From Planctomycetota bacterium (GTDB taxonomy: Bacteria; Planctomycetota; Brocadiia; JAJRTI01), in contig JAJRTI010000094.1 of the NCBI GenBank assembly GCA_024278415.1, positions 1 through 18,627 of the forward strand: DNA of 18,627 bases, written 5' to 3'. Below the pieces are notes generated by a model, which saw only the letters and a program-made list of their open reading frames with translations, did not search any database and was not told the DNA's origin. Below, piece after piece: positions 1-6,689 of the stretch. The translations under genes and the position numbers were made by a program. Every line of letters begins with the position of its first letter. The stretch's first letter is position 1.

Positions 1-28
1 AATCGTGTTCACGAGACAAGGAGGAAAC

Positions 29-223
29 ATGGCACGAAGGCCTATCAATGACTGGGATCGCAACGAAGTGATGGCGCTCTTTCGGCAGGCTGCTCTGGGA
101 AAGGGCGTTATGAGTCGTGATGCGCTACTGAAAGAGGTGTCTTGCTTCTGCCTTCGGGCGATCACTGCTCCATCCCGAACTCGTTCCTCCGCTCTTGTGG
201 AACGACCGCATCAAGGGCGCTGA
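29..223 (+). CDS. Short ORF with strong RBS, probably a truncated gene start
   Basis: The ATG at 29 is preceded at good spacing by AAGGAGG (18-24), so this is a convincing translation start. The first 38 residues (MARRPINDWDRNEVMALFRQ and following, up to LLKEVS) look like genuine protein: a basic N-terminus followed by a helical segment. After about position 140 the sequence loses protein character (Cys/Ser/Arg-rich), and it runs into the 3' end of the convergent gene that stops at 162. I read this as the 5' end of a gene cut by a rearrangement near 140-160. The helical piece resembles the small helical tail found at the C-terminus of some large helicase-like defence proteins, but that resemblance is weak and I do not assign a function. 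An in-frame ATG at 5 exists but lacks a ribosome binding site. Confidence 0.45.
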   Translation: MARRPINDWDRNEVMALFRQAALGKGVMSRDALLKEVSCFCLRAITAPSRTRSSALVERPHQGR

Positions 224-938
224 TATAGCCGCGCAGATCGTGTTCCAAGTTAGCCATGAGTTGTTCCTCAATGCCTGCAAGCATGGGATCCGTGTCAAAG
301 GACCAATCCTTGCGCTTGGCCTCGATGGCCTTGAGACCTTCTTCTGCTCTTAGGAGCGCCTCTGCGGCTCCGATCTGAACCAGACAACGGGCCGCTCTGT
401 CGCCAAGAGGGCCGTCCAACTGCATGTCTTCCCAGTGCGCTACAGCTTCATCCCATTCACCACACCGGGCGTTCAGATCTGCAAGTACGCAGTGGAACAC
501 GTTCGCCTCTGCCTCAGACATGTCTTGAAGGTCAAATCCCTCCACTTGTTCACCAAGCGACTTGGCCTCATCGAGCCGACCGCACGCTAAAAGCGTCTCG
601 ATGGTGAAGAATGCGTCCTCTACGCTCTGGGGTTCTTCGGCCAGGTAGCTCTGTGCCTTTTCGAGATCGTCGGCCGTAAAGCTAAGCCGCAGCATGTCCA
701 GTCTCGCCGCCTCTTGGTCGTTTTGGGGAAGTCTCTCGTAAGCCGTGTCGATGGCTTTAAGCCAGCTCTGAACATTGTCGCTTCCTATGAGGATGGCTTC
801 AACGCAGGCATGAAAAACCTCTGCGCATATCCGTTCGTCTTGGAGCATGCTCCGAGCCTTCACCAGAGCCTGGTCATGCATGGCAAGCTCAATGGCGCCA
901 GAGAGTTCGCCGAGTTCCCTTCTGAGTTCATCGTTCAT
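162..938 (-). CDS. Soluble TPR-like helical protein, function unknown
   Basis: This is an acidic, almost entirely helical protein of about 258 residues with no signal peptide or membrane segment. Repeated helix pairs carrying small residues at TPR-like positions (for example the stretches around CGRLDEAKSLGEQ and RCGEWDEAVAHWED) suggest three or four degenerate tetratricopeptide repeats, the usual role of which is protein-protein binding. I chose the second of two adjacent ATGs (938; the other is 941) because GAGG then sits five bases upstream. The open frame extends further to a GTG at 1073, but that stretch is Trp/Cys/Arg-rich and unlike the rest. Codon use is visibly less GC-biased than in the large operon to its right, which suggests a different origin. 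It converges with the small ORF at the window start. No partner or pathway can be named. Confidence 0.75.
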   Translation of the reverse strand: MNDELRRELGELSGAIELAMHDQALVKARSMLQDERICAEVFHACVEAILIGSDNVQSWLKAIDTAYERLPQNDQEAARLDMLRLSFTADDLEKAQSYLAEEPQSVEDAFFTIETLLACGRLDEAKSLGEQVEGFDLQDMSEAEANVFHCVLADLNARCGEWDEAVAHWEDMQLDGPLGDRAARCLVQIGAAEALLRAEEGLKAIEAKRKDWSFDTDPMLAGIEEQLMANLEHDLRGYISALDAVVPQERRNEFGMEQ

Positions 939-941
939 CAT

Positions 942-1193
942 GTCCTCGTTTCTTGGGTGGCGGAAGGATTTGGCCAACGGGAGCAACCACCATCTAACCA
1001 CATCTGTCTGACAATTCCTTCCGCCAGAGACACACAAGCGAGAACATTCCGGCTTGCCCTGGCGCCATCGCACGAGCAGAGCCGGACCCTATCGTTCAAG
1101 GAGGTTAGGCGAAGATACGGACGCAGCAGGCGCATTGACAAGAATGGTCAATCGTTCATAGCGGATAACCGCCGCGCGGTCCGCCATCAACCA
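942..1193. other. Intergenic region between the TPR-like gene and the HEAT genes
   Basis: This is about 250 bp without a credible gene. A 67-codon minus-strand frame overlaps it, but its start has no ribosome binding site and its residue composition is not protein-like. The stretch should hold the promoter of the leftward TPR-like gene, but I found no clear -35/-10 pair. It should also hold the 3' end of the large leftward transcript. The GC-rich stretch 1160-1186 could fold weakly, but there is no T-run, so I do not call a terminator. Base composition changes within this region, marking the boundary between the GC-rich operon and the less GC-rich left end. Confidence 0.4.
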
Positions 1194-1847
1194 TCAGCCA
1201 TTCCCCTTCTCCTGCTCCAGCTTCTCCAGCGCCTCTTTGATCGCCTTCTGCACGTCCTCGTTCTCCTCCGCGGCAAGAGCCTTTTCGAGCATGGGCTTGG
1301 CCTCCGGCCACTTCAGCGCGGCCGCGGTCTTGGCCGCGTGGGAGCGCACCTTGGCGTGGTCGGCCAGCTCCGCGTCGGTCGCTTCCTCGTCCACGGGCTT
1401 GCTCGACAGCGCGCTCGCAATCGCCTTCAAGATGGCCGGCTTGTACTCGCCCACGTCTTCCATGCGGCCCGCGATCGAGAGGATCGCGTCCAGAGCGGAC
1501 AGCCTGAGTTGCGCGTCACGGATGGGGTCGGCGATCGCGGCGCACAGCGGCTCGACCGACGTCTCATTGCCGACCGCGGTGAGCACTTCCGCGACCCGAT
1601 ACACGTTCGCCTCGGCAAGCTGCGCGGTCACGCGCGTGACCTTGCGCGATTCGAGCGGGTCGCGCATGAAGTTCACGAGCAGGCCCACGTGCTTGCCCGT
1701 TTTGACTCCTTCGAGCCGGTCGAGGTAGGCACGCACGGCCGCGTCGTGAGCGGAGGTCAACTGGCCCACGCTTCGGATCACGACCACCACCGTGTCGTTT
1801 ACCACCAAGTCCGCCGAGACCTTGCCCACGGCCTTGCCTTCGAACAT
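1194..1847 (-). CDS. HEAT-repeat protein, C-terminal segment of a broken gene
   Basis: This is a 217-residue frame with HEAT-like helix pairs (for example TSVEPLCAAIADP with its following helix, and the C-terminal stretch KWPEAKPMLEKALAAEENED). HEAT repeats form scaffolds for protein binding. The first ATG is at 1847, but the same frame continues upstream without interruption for 46 further codons of fully coding-like sequence (AYRLQRELGAGL...KEWKVARAPAEDV) until the TAA at 1986-1988. That 46-codon stretch contains no ATG, GTG or TTG, and there is no ribosome binding site in front of the ATG. The segment therefore looks like the C-terminal third of the protein encoded by 1986-2897 and 2895-3506, all in one frame, rather than a separate gene. 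It ends with TGA. Confidence 0.6.
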   Translation of the reverse strand: MFEGKAVGKVSADLVVNDTVVVVIRSVGQLTSAHDAAVRAYLDRLEGVKTGKHVGLLVNFMRDPLESRKVTRVTAQLAEANVYRVAEVLTAVGNETSVEPLCAAIADPIRDAQLRLSALDAILSIAGRMEDVGEYKPAILKAIASALSSKPVDEEATDAELADHAKVRSHAAKTAAALKWPEAKPMLEKALAAEENEDVQKAIKEALEKLEQEKGNG

Positions 1848-1985
1848 TACGTCCTCGGCCGGGGCGCGGGCGACCTTCCACTCCTTTAGGCCTTCCGGCT
1901 TCAGCGCGGCCAGCTTGGCTGCGAACGCGCGCTTGTAGATCGGCTCCGCCAGGCCCGCGCCCAGTTCACGCTGGAGACGATACGC

Positions 1986-2876
1986 TTAGTCGGTGATGAC
2001 ATTGATCGTCTCCGTGGTCACGTTCGACGCGCCGTCGCCTTCCTGCGCCGAGCGGCGCAGCGCTCCGTTCAGGCTGTGCAATGTCGACGCGGCGGTCTTC
2101 TTGTTCTGGGCGAGCTGCCGCAACGCCCACTTGGCGATGGACCGGACTTGCTCGTCGTCGTCCTCCAGCATGGCGATCAGCGGACGCACCGCGCGGCGGT
2201 CGCCGTTTTTGCCCAACCAGAGCGCCGCGGTCACGGTGATATCGGCAAGTTCGTCTTCGCTGACGAGCGCGGTAATCAGCGCGCCCATGGCCACCTCGCC
2301 GCCGATGCGGCCGAGCGCGTTCACCGCGGCCCAGCGCACGTTCTTGTTGTCCGCGAGCGCCTGGTCGGTGAGTTGGTCTACGACCGTGCCGCCCACGTCG
2401 CCGAGGGCTTCCGTGGCGAGGAGGCGCACCTGGTTGCTCTTGACGCGCTCGTCTCGCTCGTAGGTCTTCTGCTTTTCCGCGAGTTCTTCTTCGGACAGCC
2501 CCTCCAGGTCCTCGACGTACCCGCTCTTGGTCAGGTTCAGCAGCCGGGTCACGGCATCCATGTCTCCCGTCTTGGCGAGTGCGCGGGCTGCGTAGACGGC
2601 GACGAGCGCGTTTTTGTCGGCCATGGCCTGGCGCAACGCGTCCCGGTTCTGCGGCCGGCGGATGTCGCGCACGGGCCGGTCGCCGATGGCCTTGCAGATG
2701 GCGGCGCGCATCTCTGCGTTCTCGCCGGGGCTCTTGAGCGTGGCAAGCAGGCGGTCGATGTGCTTGGGCTTGGTGATGCCGAGCAGGGCCAGCGCCTTAG
2801 CGGACTCGACGCGCACCTCCTCCCACTTTTCATCCTTGCACAGCAACAGGAACCCGCCGCGCTTTTTCTGGCCCAC
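1986..2876 (-). CDS. HEAT-repeat protein, middle segment of a broken gene
   Basis: This frame of 296 residues from a GTG at 2876 consists of HEAT-like repeats, each a helix pair with the typical VR..AA.ALG.IG pattern. The clearest are VRVESAKALALLG, VRLLATEALGDVG, VRWAAVNALGRIG and VRSIAKWALRQLA. There is no signal peptide. A charged linker (LEGLSEEELAEKQKTYERDE) divides two repeat blocks. Upstream, only six codons separate the GTG from a TAG at 2895-2897, which is in the same frame and is the stop of the lipoprotein gene. No ribosome binding site precedes the GTG. The C-terminus ends at a TAA, and the frame then continues as HEAT-type sequence. The whole is best read as the middle part of one long HEAT lipoprotein, or less likely as a separate cistron translated by reinitiation. 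Confidence 0.65.
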   Translation of the reverse strand: MGQKKRGGFLLLCKDEKWEEVRVESAKALALLGITKPKHIDRLLATLKSPGENAEMRAAICKAIGDRPVRDIRRPQNRDALRQAMADKNALVAVYAARALAKTGDMDAVTRLLNLTKSGYVEDLEGLSEEELAEKQKTYERDERVKSNQVRLLATEALGDVGGTVVDQLTDQALADNKNVRWAAVNALGRIGGEVAMGALITALVSEDELADITVTAALWLGKNGDRRAVRPLIAMLEDDDEQVRSIAKWALRQLAQNKKTAASTLHSLNGALRRSAQEGDGASNVTTETINVITD

Positions 2877-2894
2877 TTGCTGGGACAGCTTGGC

Positions 2895-3506
2895 CTAGAG
2901 TTGGTTCACAATCTCCTTCACGCCCTTGTCGAGCAGCGTGCCCGGTTTGGCCTTCTTGCGATATCGGTCGATGGTCGCGGCCGCTCGGTATTGGAGAGCT
3001 TTGAGCGCATCCCGCACTTGGGCCCGCACCGCGGGATCCTCGATTTCGGCATACATCATCATGAGGGGGTCGGCCACGCGCTCGTCGTCGTATGAGCCAA
3101 GCGCTTTGGCGATGTCCTTCAAGTAGGCCAGGTCGTCCTTGGGCCCCACGCTGCGCCGGTCGTCGGAGAGTGCAACCTTGATGAGCGACTCGACGGCTGC
3201 GTTGCGCGCTTGGGTCAGGAGAATGTCCTCCTTGCGGTCGCGTTCGCCGATGAGCCCGAGGATGCGCACGACGGACTTCTTGATCGCGCTGTCTGGCCGC
3301 GCCAGCTCTTTCGTGAGCGGCTCGACCGCGCTGAGCCCGGCCTTCACGAGCGCGTCTTGCGCCTCCTGGCGCTCTTTCTGCGTGCCGGTGCGGAGCACGT
3401 CGATCTGGTCCTCGACGTCGACGACTTTGGCGCACCCCGCCAGCAGGCCCGAGAGAGCCAGCAGCGGGAGCCACCGTCGGATGGCGATGTTTGCATGTTG
3501 CATCAT
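2895..3506 (-). CDS. HEAT-repeat lipoprotein
   Basis: The 203-residue product begins with a textbook lipoprotein signal: a basic N-terminus (IAIRRW), a hydrophobic core (LPLLALSGL) and the lipobox LAGC with the lipidated Cys at residue 25. The mature part contains HEAT-like repeats (KERQEAQDALVKAG, AIKKSVVRILGLIG, AAVESLIKVAL, VRAQVRDALKAL). The protein is expected to be anchored in a membrane facing the periplasm and to act as a binding scaffold; its partner is unknown. Its ATG overlaps the TGA of the SecD-like gene as ATGA (3503-3506), which implies translational coupling. The reading frame ends in TAG at 2895-2897, but HEAT coding sequence carries on in the same frame, so this may be the N-terminal third of a roughly 770-residue protein. 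Confidence 0.8.
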   Translation of the reverse strand: MMQHANIAIRRWLPLLALSGLLAGCAKVVDVEDQIDVLRTGTQKERQEAQDALVKAGLSAVEPLTKELARPDSAIKKSVVRILGLIGERDRKEDILLTQARNAAVESLIKVALSDDRRSVGPKDDLAYLKDIAKALGSYDDERVADPLMMMYAEIEDPAVRAQVRDALKALQYRAAATIDRYRKKAKPGTLLDKGVKEIVNQL

Positions 3507-4366
3507 TTCAAGGTTGCCTCATTGTTCGCGGCAGAGGGATCGTTCGTCGGTTTCAGCGCAACGGCCGCGGGCGGAGCGATACTCGCTCGGCAGGGCAGCG
3601 CGCCCATGCCCAGAAACGCGGCGATGTCGCGCGCCTGTTGCTTGAAGACAATGCCTTGGATCCAGACGCGGCCGCCAGTGATGGGTTTCTCCACGAGTGG
3701 CGCGGTGCGGATCTCGCCGTCCATGACCACCGCCAGATGCTTGCCCTGGCTGCGCTGCGTCAACTCGGCGAAGCGCTTCGCGTCGTCGGGGAGCATCTGC
3801 ACCTCGATAATCGGGTCGCGGCGCAACGTGCGGGTGGTGAACTTCACCGACTCGAAGCGCTCGATGGCCATGGCCGGCGTCTTGCTCACCAGGCGCGGCG
3901 TGTGCTTCTTCTCGATACGGCCGATGTGCTGCGTGCTGTAGAGCCACTGCACTTCGTCCAGCACTTCGGCGCCATCGGGCACGGGTTGCCCGGCCTTGGG
4001 CTGGTAATCGTAATCGAGCACGAGCCGCAGTTCGACCGCGGACCGGGCGAGGAGCGTCTTGATCAGGGGGTCGAGGTTCACGTGCGAGAGCAGGCGCATC
4101 TCCAACTTGTCCGGGCCCAGGACGGCCACGGAGTATTTTGCGACCGAATGGCGATCGCGCAGATACGCGATGCGTTCGCGAAGGATCGCCGCGCCCTGTT
4201 CGGCCGCGCCGGCGGGCAGCGGGCGATCCCCCACGGACGAGAGCTGCACCGGCACGACCCGCTCGACTTGCCGCATCCGCACCACCATGCGCATGCCAAG
4301 GGAGCCCAGCACTGTGGCGACGAGGCTGCCGATGAACAAGAACTTGAGCAGCTTGAGCATGCTCAT
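3503..4366 (-). CDS. SecD-P1-like periplasmic protein with a single membrane anchor
   Basis: This 287-residue protein has one N-terminal membrane segment (about residues 7-28) and then a soluble region. Residues about 58-92 (ILRERIAYLRD...KLEMRL) match the SecD pattern in which a Gly/Arg-rich helix precedes a strand. Residues about 188-258 match the SecD/SecF P1 head subdomain: a helix ending in FAELT, then GKHLAVVMDGEIRTAPLVE, GGRVWIQG and a helix ending in GALP. In SecD this domain grips substrates emerging from SecYEG. Real SecD is much longer and has six membrane segments; here all membrane segments except the first are absent, so it is a stand-alone P1-type module. The start at 4366 overlaps the upstream TGA as ATGA, and its own TGA overlaps the lipoprotein ATG in the same way. 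It presumably works with those two neighbours at the membrane. Its substrate is unknown. Confidence 0.8.
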   Translation of the reverse strand: MSMLKLLKFLFIGSLVATVLGSLGMRMVVRMRQVERVVPVQLSSVGDRPLPAGAAEQGAAILRERIAYLRDRHSVAKYSVAVLGPDKLEMRLLSHVNLDPLIKTLLARSAVELRLVLDYDYQPKAGQPVPDGAEVLDEVQWLYSTQHIGRIEKKHTPRLVSKTPAMAIERFESVKFTTRTLRRDPIIEVQMLPDDAKRFAELTQRSQGKHLAVVMDGEIRTAPLVEKPITGGRVWIQGIVFKQQARDIAAFLGMGALPCRASIAPPAAVALKPTNDPSAANNEATLK

Positions 4367-6513
4367 GGCTTGGCCTCCTCGCCGGCGGACTCCTCGCCCA
4401 GCAGGCCGAGCTTGGTCAGGTCCGCCCGGAACTGCAGGTTCGCGGCCTTCAGTTCCTCCAGGCCGCTGCGTGCGTCGCCGAGCGCGCTGTGCAGCGCCCG
4501 GCGCACGCGGAGCACGTCGGGGTCTTCGTCGGGGTCGCTGCCAGACTTGTCGTTTTCGGCGACCAAGTTCGCGCCGATCGCGGCGAGGCACAGGCCCGCT
4601 TCCGCTCGGCCGGTGCGCAACTGGCTCTCGAGCAGCTTCGTGTGGTCGTCCTTGGACAACTCCGCGGTCTCGACCGCCATGATCTGGTTGATCTCGCGGC
4701 GAGTCACCAGTTCCTCGATCGGCGGAATCGCGGCTCGGCCGATGTACACGAGCGCGCGGCGCACCGGGGTGCGCACCTCAGCAAACTCGTTGGACAGCAG
4801 CCGCACCAGATCGCCGGCGAGCATCTCCTCGTCACGCTGCTTCCAGATCAACGCGATCGCGCGCAAGTTGTTCACCTCTTCGCCCTGGGTGCGCCGGCCG
4901 AACTTGCCCCCTGCGAGGTCGACGACCTTTTTCGTGAACAACTCGGCCGCCTTCGCCACGTGGTCGCGAGAGCGTCGATACCGGCTCTGGAGGTGAAGGC
5001 ACTTGAGGGCCATGAACTCCCGCTGCGCCGACGTGATTGTTGCGAGCGGCTTGGTCTCGCCGTCCACAATCTCCGCGAGGATTTCGGGCAGCTTGGCGAC
5101 TTGGCTCCAGGTTTGGGCTTGGGCGTTCAGGTAGGCCGCTTGCCCGGCGGTGAGCGGTGCGCCGGCGGCCAGGGCTGCGCGCAGGGCGGACGCTTGCGCG
5201 AGCGACGCCCTCGCGCTCTGGCAGACCTCCTCGACGACTGAGGGCGACTCGGCCAACTCGGCCGGCAGCCACTCGGTGTCGCCCCATAGGAAGTCTTGGA
5301 GTTTTGTGAGCGCCGTATCCTCGGAAGCGCCTTCGAGCCCATTGCGCGGCTCCCAGCCGGCCACGCAGAATAGCGCGGCTTGCCGGGTCACGCCGGTGAG
5401 CTTCGCCTTGCCGGCCCGAAGCGCTTCGAGCGCGGCGCACAGCGACTCGATCTGCTCGCCGCGCAGGGCCTCGGCCTCGCGCCATGCTTTGAGAGCCGCG
5501 GCCGGCGCGGCGAACGAATTGCCGGCCGCGGCCGCGGCGAACGGATCCAGCAGCTCGCGCTGCCACGGTTCGAGGATGCCGTCACGCTCGACCTGGCTCA
5601 CATAGCGCTCGAGTTGCTCCATGCTGGTGGGTTCGAAGCGCAGGGTGGAGGACATGACCCCGCGCTTCTGGTGCCACTTGGCCTCGCGGCTTTGGAGGTG
5701 CTTGAGCGTGTTGCCAAGGATCTTCTGGTCGTTGCCGCCGACGATGAACGACGACTGGGGGCCATTCTTGGCGACCTTGTCCGCCAGGATCTGCGCGGCC
5801 TCCTCCTCCACGCCGGCCAGGCCCCGGACCTTGGCCGCGGCCAGGGTGAGGCCGCGCCACGTGCGGAAGGTCTGCGGCAGCGGCTCATCCTCCTGGGTTC
5901 GCGCCAAGAGCGCGCGCAATTCGGCGGCGAGCGCCTTGTCCTCCTCGCTGGCTTCGTCATCCGCCAGCACCGCGGCCGCACCCCGGTCGAGCCGTTGGCG
6001 CTGGTTGGCGCTGAAGTCGACCTCGCGCTGGAGGCACAGCCCCCGCAATCGTTTCACCAAGTCATCGACTCGCTTGCGGAACACCGGCTGTTCGATCACC
6101 GGCTTCTTCAGTTGGACAACCAGGTCGGGGATATACCGCACGTGGGGCCACATGAACGTGGCATCGAGCAGCCGGCCCGCCGCATCCCCGGCCGCGTGCT
6201 CCTGCCGCCGGGCGAGCAATTGGCTCAGGCCGCGGCAGAGCCGCATGTTGGCGTAGCGATGCTCCTCTTGGTTCAGCTCCTGCACCAAGTACAGCAGTGA
6301 GATGTATGGATCGCCGCGGTCGAGCAGGAGCTGGGTCTCCTCCTGGATCTTTTGAGGCGCCGCGTCGGGATCGCGATAAACCTCCAACACCTCGCCAATC
6401 AGGCGCTGCCGCTTCATGCCGCGCACCATGTACCAGCCGCCAATGGGCAGCCACACCGCGGACACGGCCACGACGATGCGGATAAAGATGCCGATGTGGA
6501 GGAAGCGTTTCAC
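4363..6513 (-). CDS. Membrane-anchored helical protein with HEAT-like repeat
   Basis: This is a 716-residue product of unknown function. An N-terminal membrane segment (about residues 6-28, IGIFIRIVVAVSAVWLP onward) is followed by a positively charged cluster (MKRQR) and then a long alanine- and glutamate-rich, mainly helical region. It probably crosses the membrane once. A recognisable HEAT-type repeat lies near residues 595-630 (LSNEFAEVRTPVRRALVYIG), linking it to the HEAT proteins downstream. The C-terminus is charged (GEESAGEEAKP). The start is a GTG at 6513, which keeps the membrane segment whole; no strong ribosome binding site is visible. Its TGA overlaps the ATG of the SecD-like gene. 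A 7-bp repeat array separates it from the transporter gene upstream, so it is the first gene of the left half of the string. Confidence 0.75.
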   Translation of the reverse strand: MKRFLHIGIFIRIVVAVSAVWLPIGGWYMVRGMKRQRLIGEVLEVYRDPDAAPQKIQEETQLLLDRGDPYISLLYLVQELNQEEHRYANMRLCRGLSQLLARRQEHAAGDAAGRLLDATFMWPHVRYIPDLVVQLKKPVIEQPVFRKRVDDLVKRLRGLCLQREVDFSANQRQRLDRGAAAVLADDEASEEDKALAAELRALLARTQEDEPLPQTFRTWRGLTLAAAKVRGLAGVEEEAAQILADKVAKNGPQSSFIVGGNDQKILGNTLKHLQSREAKWHQKRGVMSSTLRFEPTSMEQLERYVSQVERDGILEPWQRELLDPFAAAAAGNSFAAPAAALKAWREAEALRGEQIESLCAALEALRAGKAKLTGVTRQAALFCVAGWEPRNGLEGASEDTALTKLQDFLWGDTEWLPAELAESPSVVEEVCQSARASLAQASALRAALAAGAPLTAGQAAYLNAQAQTWSQVAKLPEILAEIVDGETKPLATITSAQREFMALKCLHLQSRYRRSRDHVAKAAELFTKKVVDLAGGKFGRRTQGEEVNNLRAIALIWKQRDEEMLAGDLVRLLSNEFAEVRTPVRRALVYIGRAAIPPIEELVTRREINQIMAVETAELSKDDHTKLLESQLRTGRAEAGLCLAAIGANLVAENDKSGSDPDEDPDVLRVRRALHSALGDARSGLEELKAANLQFRADLTKLGLLGEESAGEEAKP

Positions 6514-6540
6514 GGCAGAGGTTAGAGGTCAGAAGTCACT

Positions 6541-6680
6541 GGTCACTGGTCACTGGTCACTGGTCACTGGTCACTGGTCACTGGTCACTGGTCACTGGTC
6601 ATTGGTCATTGGTCATTGGTCATTGGTCATTGGTCATTGGTCATTGGTCATTGGTCATTGGTCATTGGTCATTGGTCATT
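6541..6680. repeat. Heptanucleotide tandem repeat, 20 units in two blocks
   Basis: This is a perfect array of 7-bp units: eight copies of GGTCACT (6541-6596) followed directly by twelve copies of GGTCATT (6597-6680). A degenerate half-unit precedes it and GGCCGCTGGTCAG follows. It fills nearly the whole gap between two genes of the leftward string. The two variants differ at one base and are segregated into separate blocks, which suggests two rounds of slippage amplification. A similar heptamer family (a TTGGTCA-type STRR) is known from heterocystous cyanobacteria. The unit is not a multiple of three, so frames read through it are artefacts. Confidence 0.97.
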
Positions 6681-6689
6681 GGCCGCTGG

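Larger units (their letters stand above)
1194..3506 (-). pseudogene. Candidate 770-codon HEAT lipoprotein gene with two in-frame stops
   Basis: From the ATG at 3506 to the TGA at 1194 there is a single uninterrupted reading frame of 771 codons, apart from TAG at 2895-2897 and TAA at 1986-1988. No frameshift is needed to join the three parts. HEAT-type sequence, GC-rich third positions and acidic/alanine composition continue across both stops. Neither downstream segment has a ribosome binding site, and the last one lacks a start codon for its first 46 codons. A nonsense-mutated lipoprotein gene explains this most simply. Programmed readthrough, sequencing or assembly error, or reinitiation at the internal GTG and ATG are alternatives. 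A general reassignment of TAG is unlikely, because two large genes in the same string end in TAG. Confidence 0.5.

Noticed and set aside
1194..3506. Genome-wide reassignment of TAG as an explanation for the split HEAT gene
   Set aside because: The 1777-residue gene and the first OPT-like gene in the same string end in TAG with no conserved-looking continuation, and a TAA is also involved.
3491..4996. 501-codon plus-strand frame and similar ones over 2076-3095 and 5380-6300
   Set aside because: They are antisense shadows of the HEAT, SecD-like and membrane-anchored genes. They lack ribosome binding sites and known motifs.
6541..6680. CRISPR array
   Set aside because: The units are directly adjacent and 7 bp long with no spacers, and no cas genes are present.
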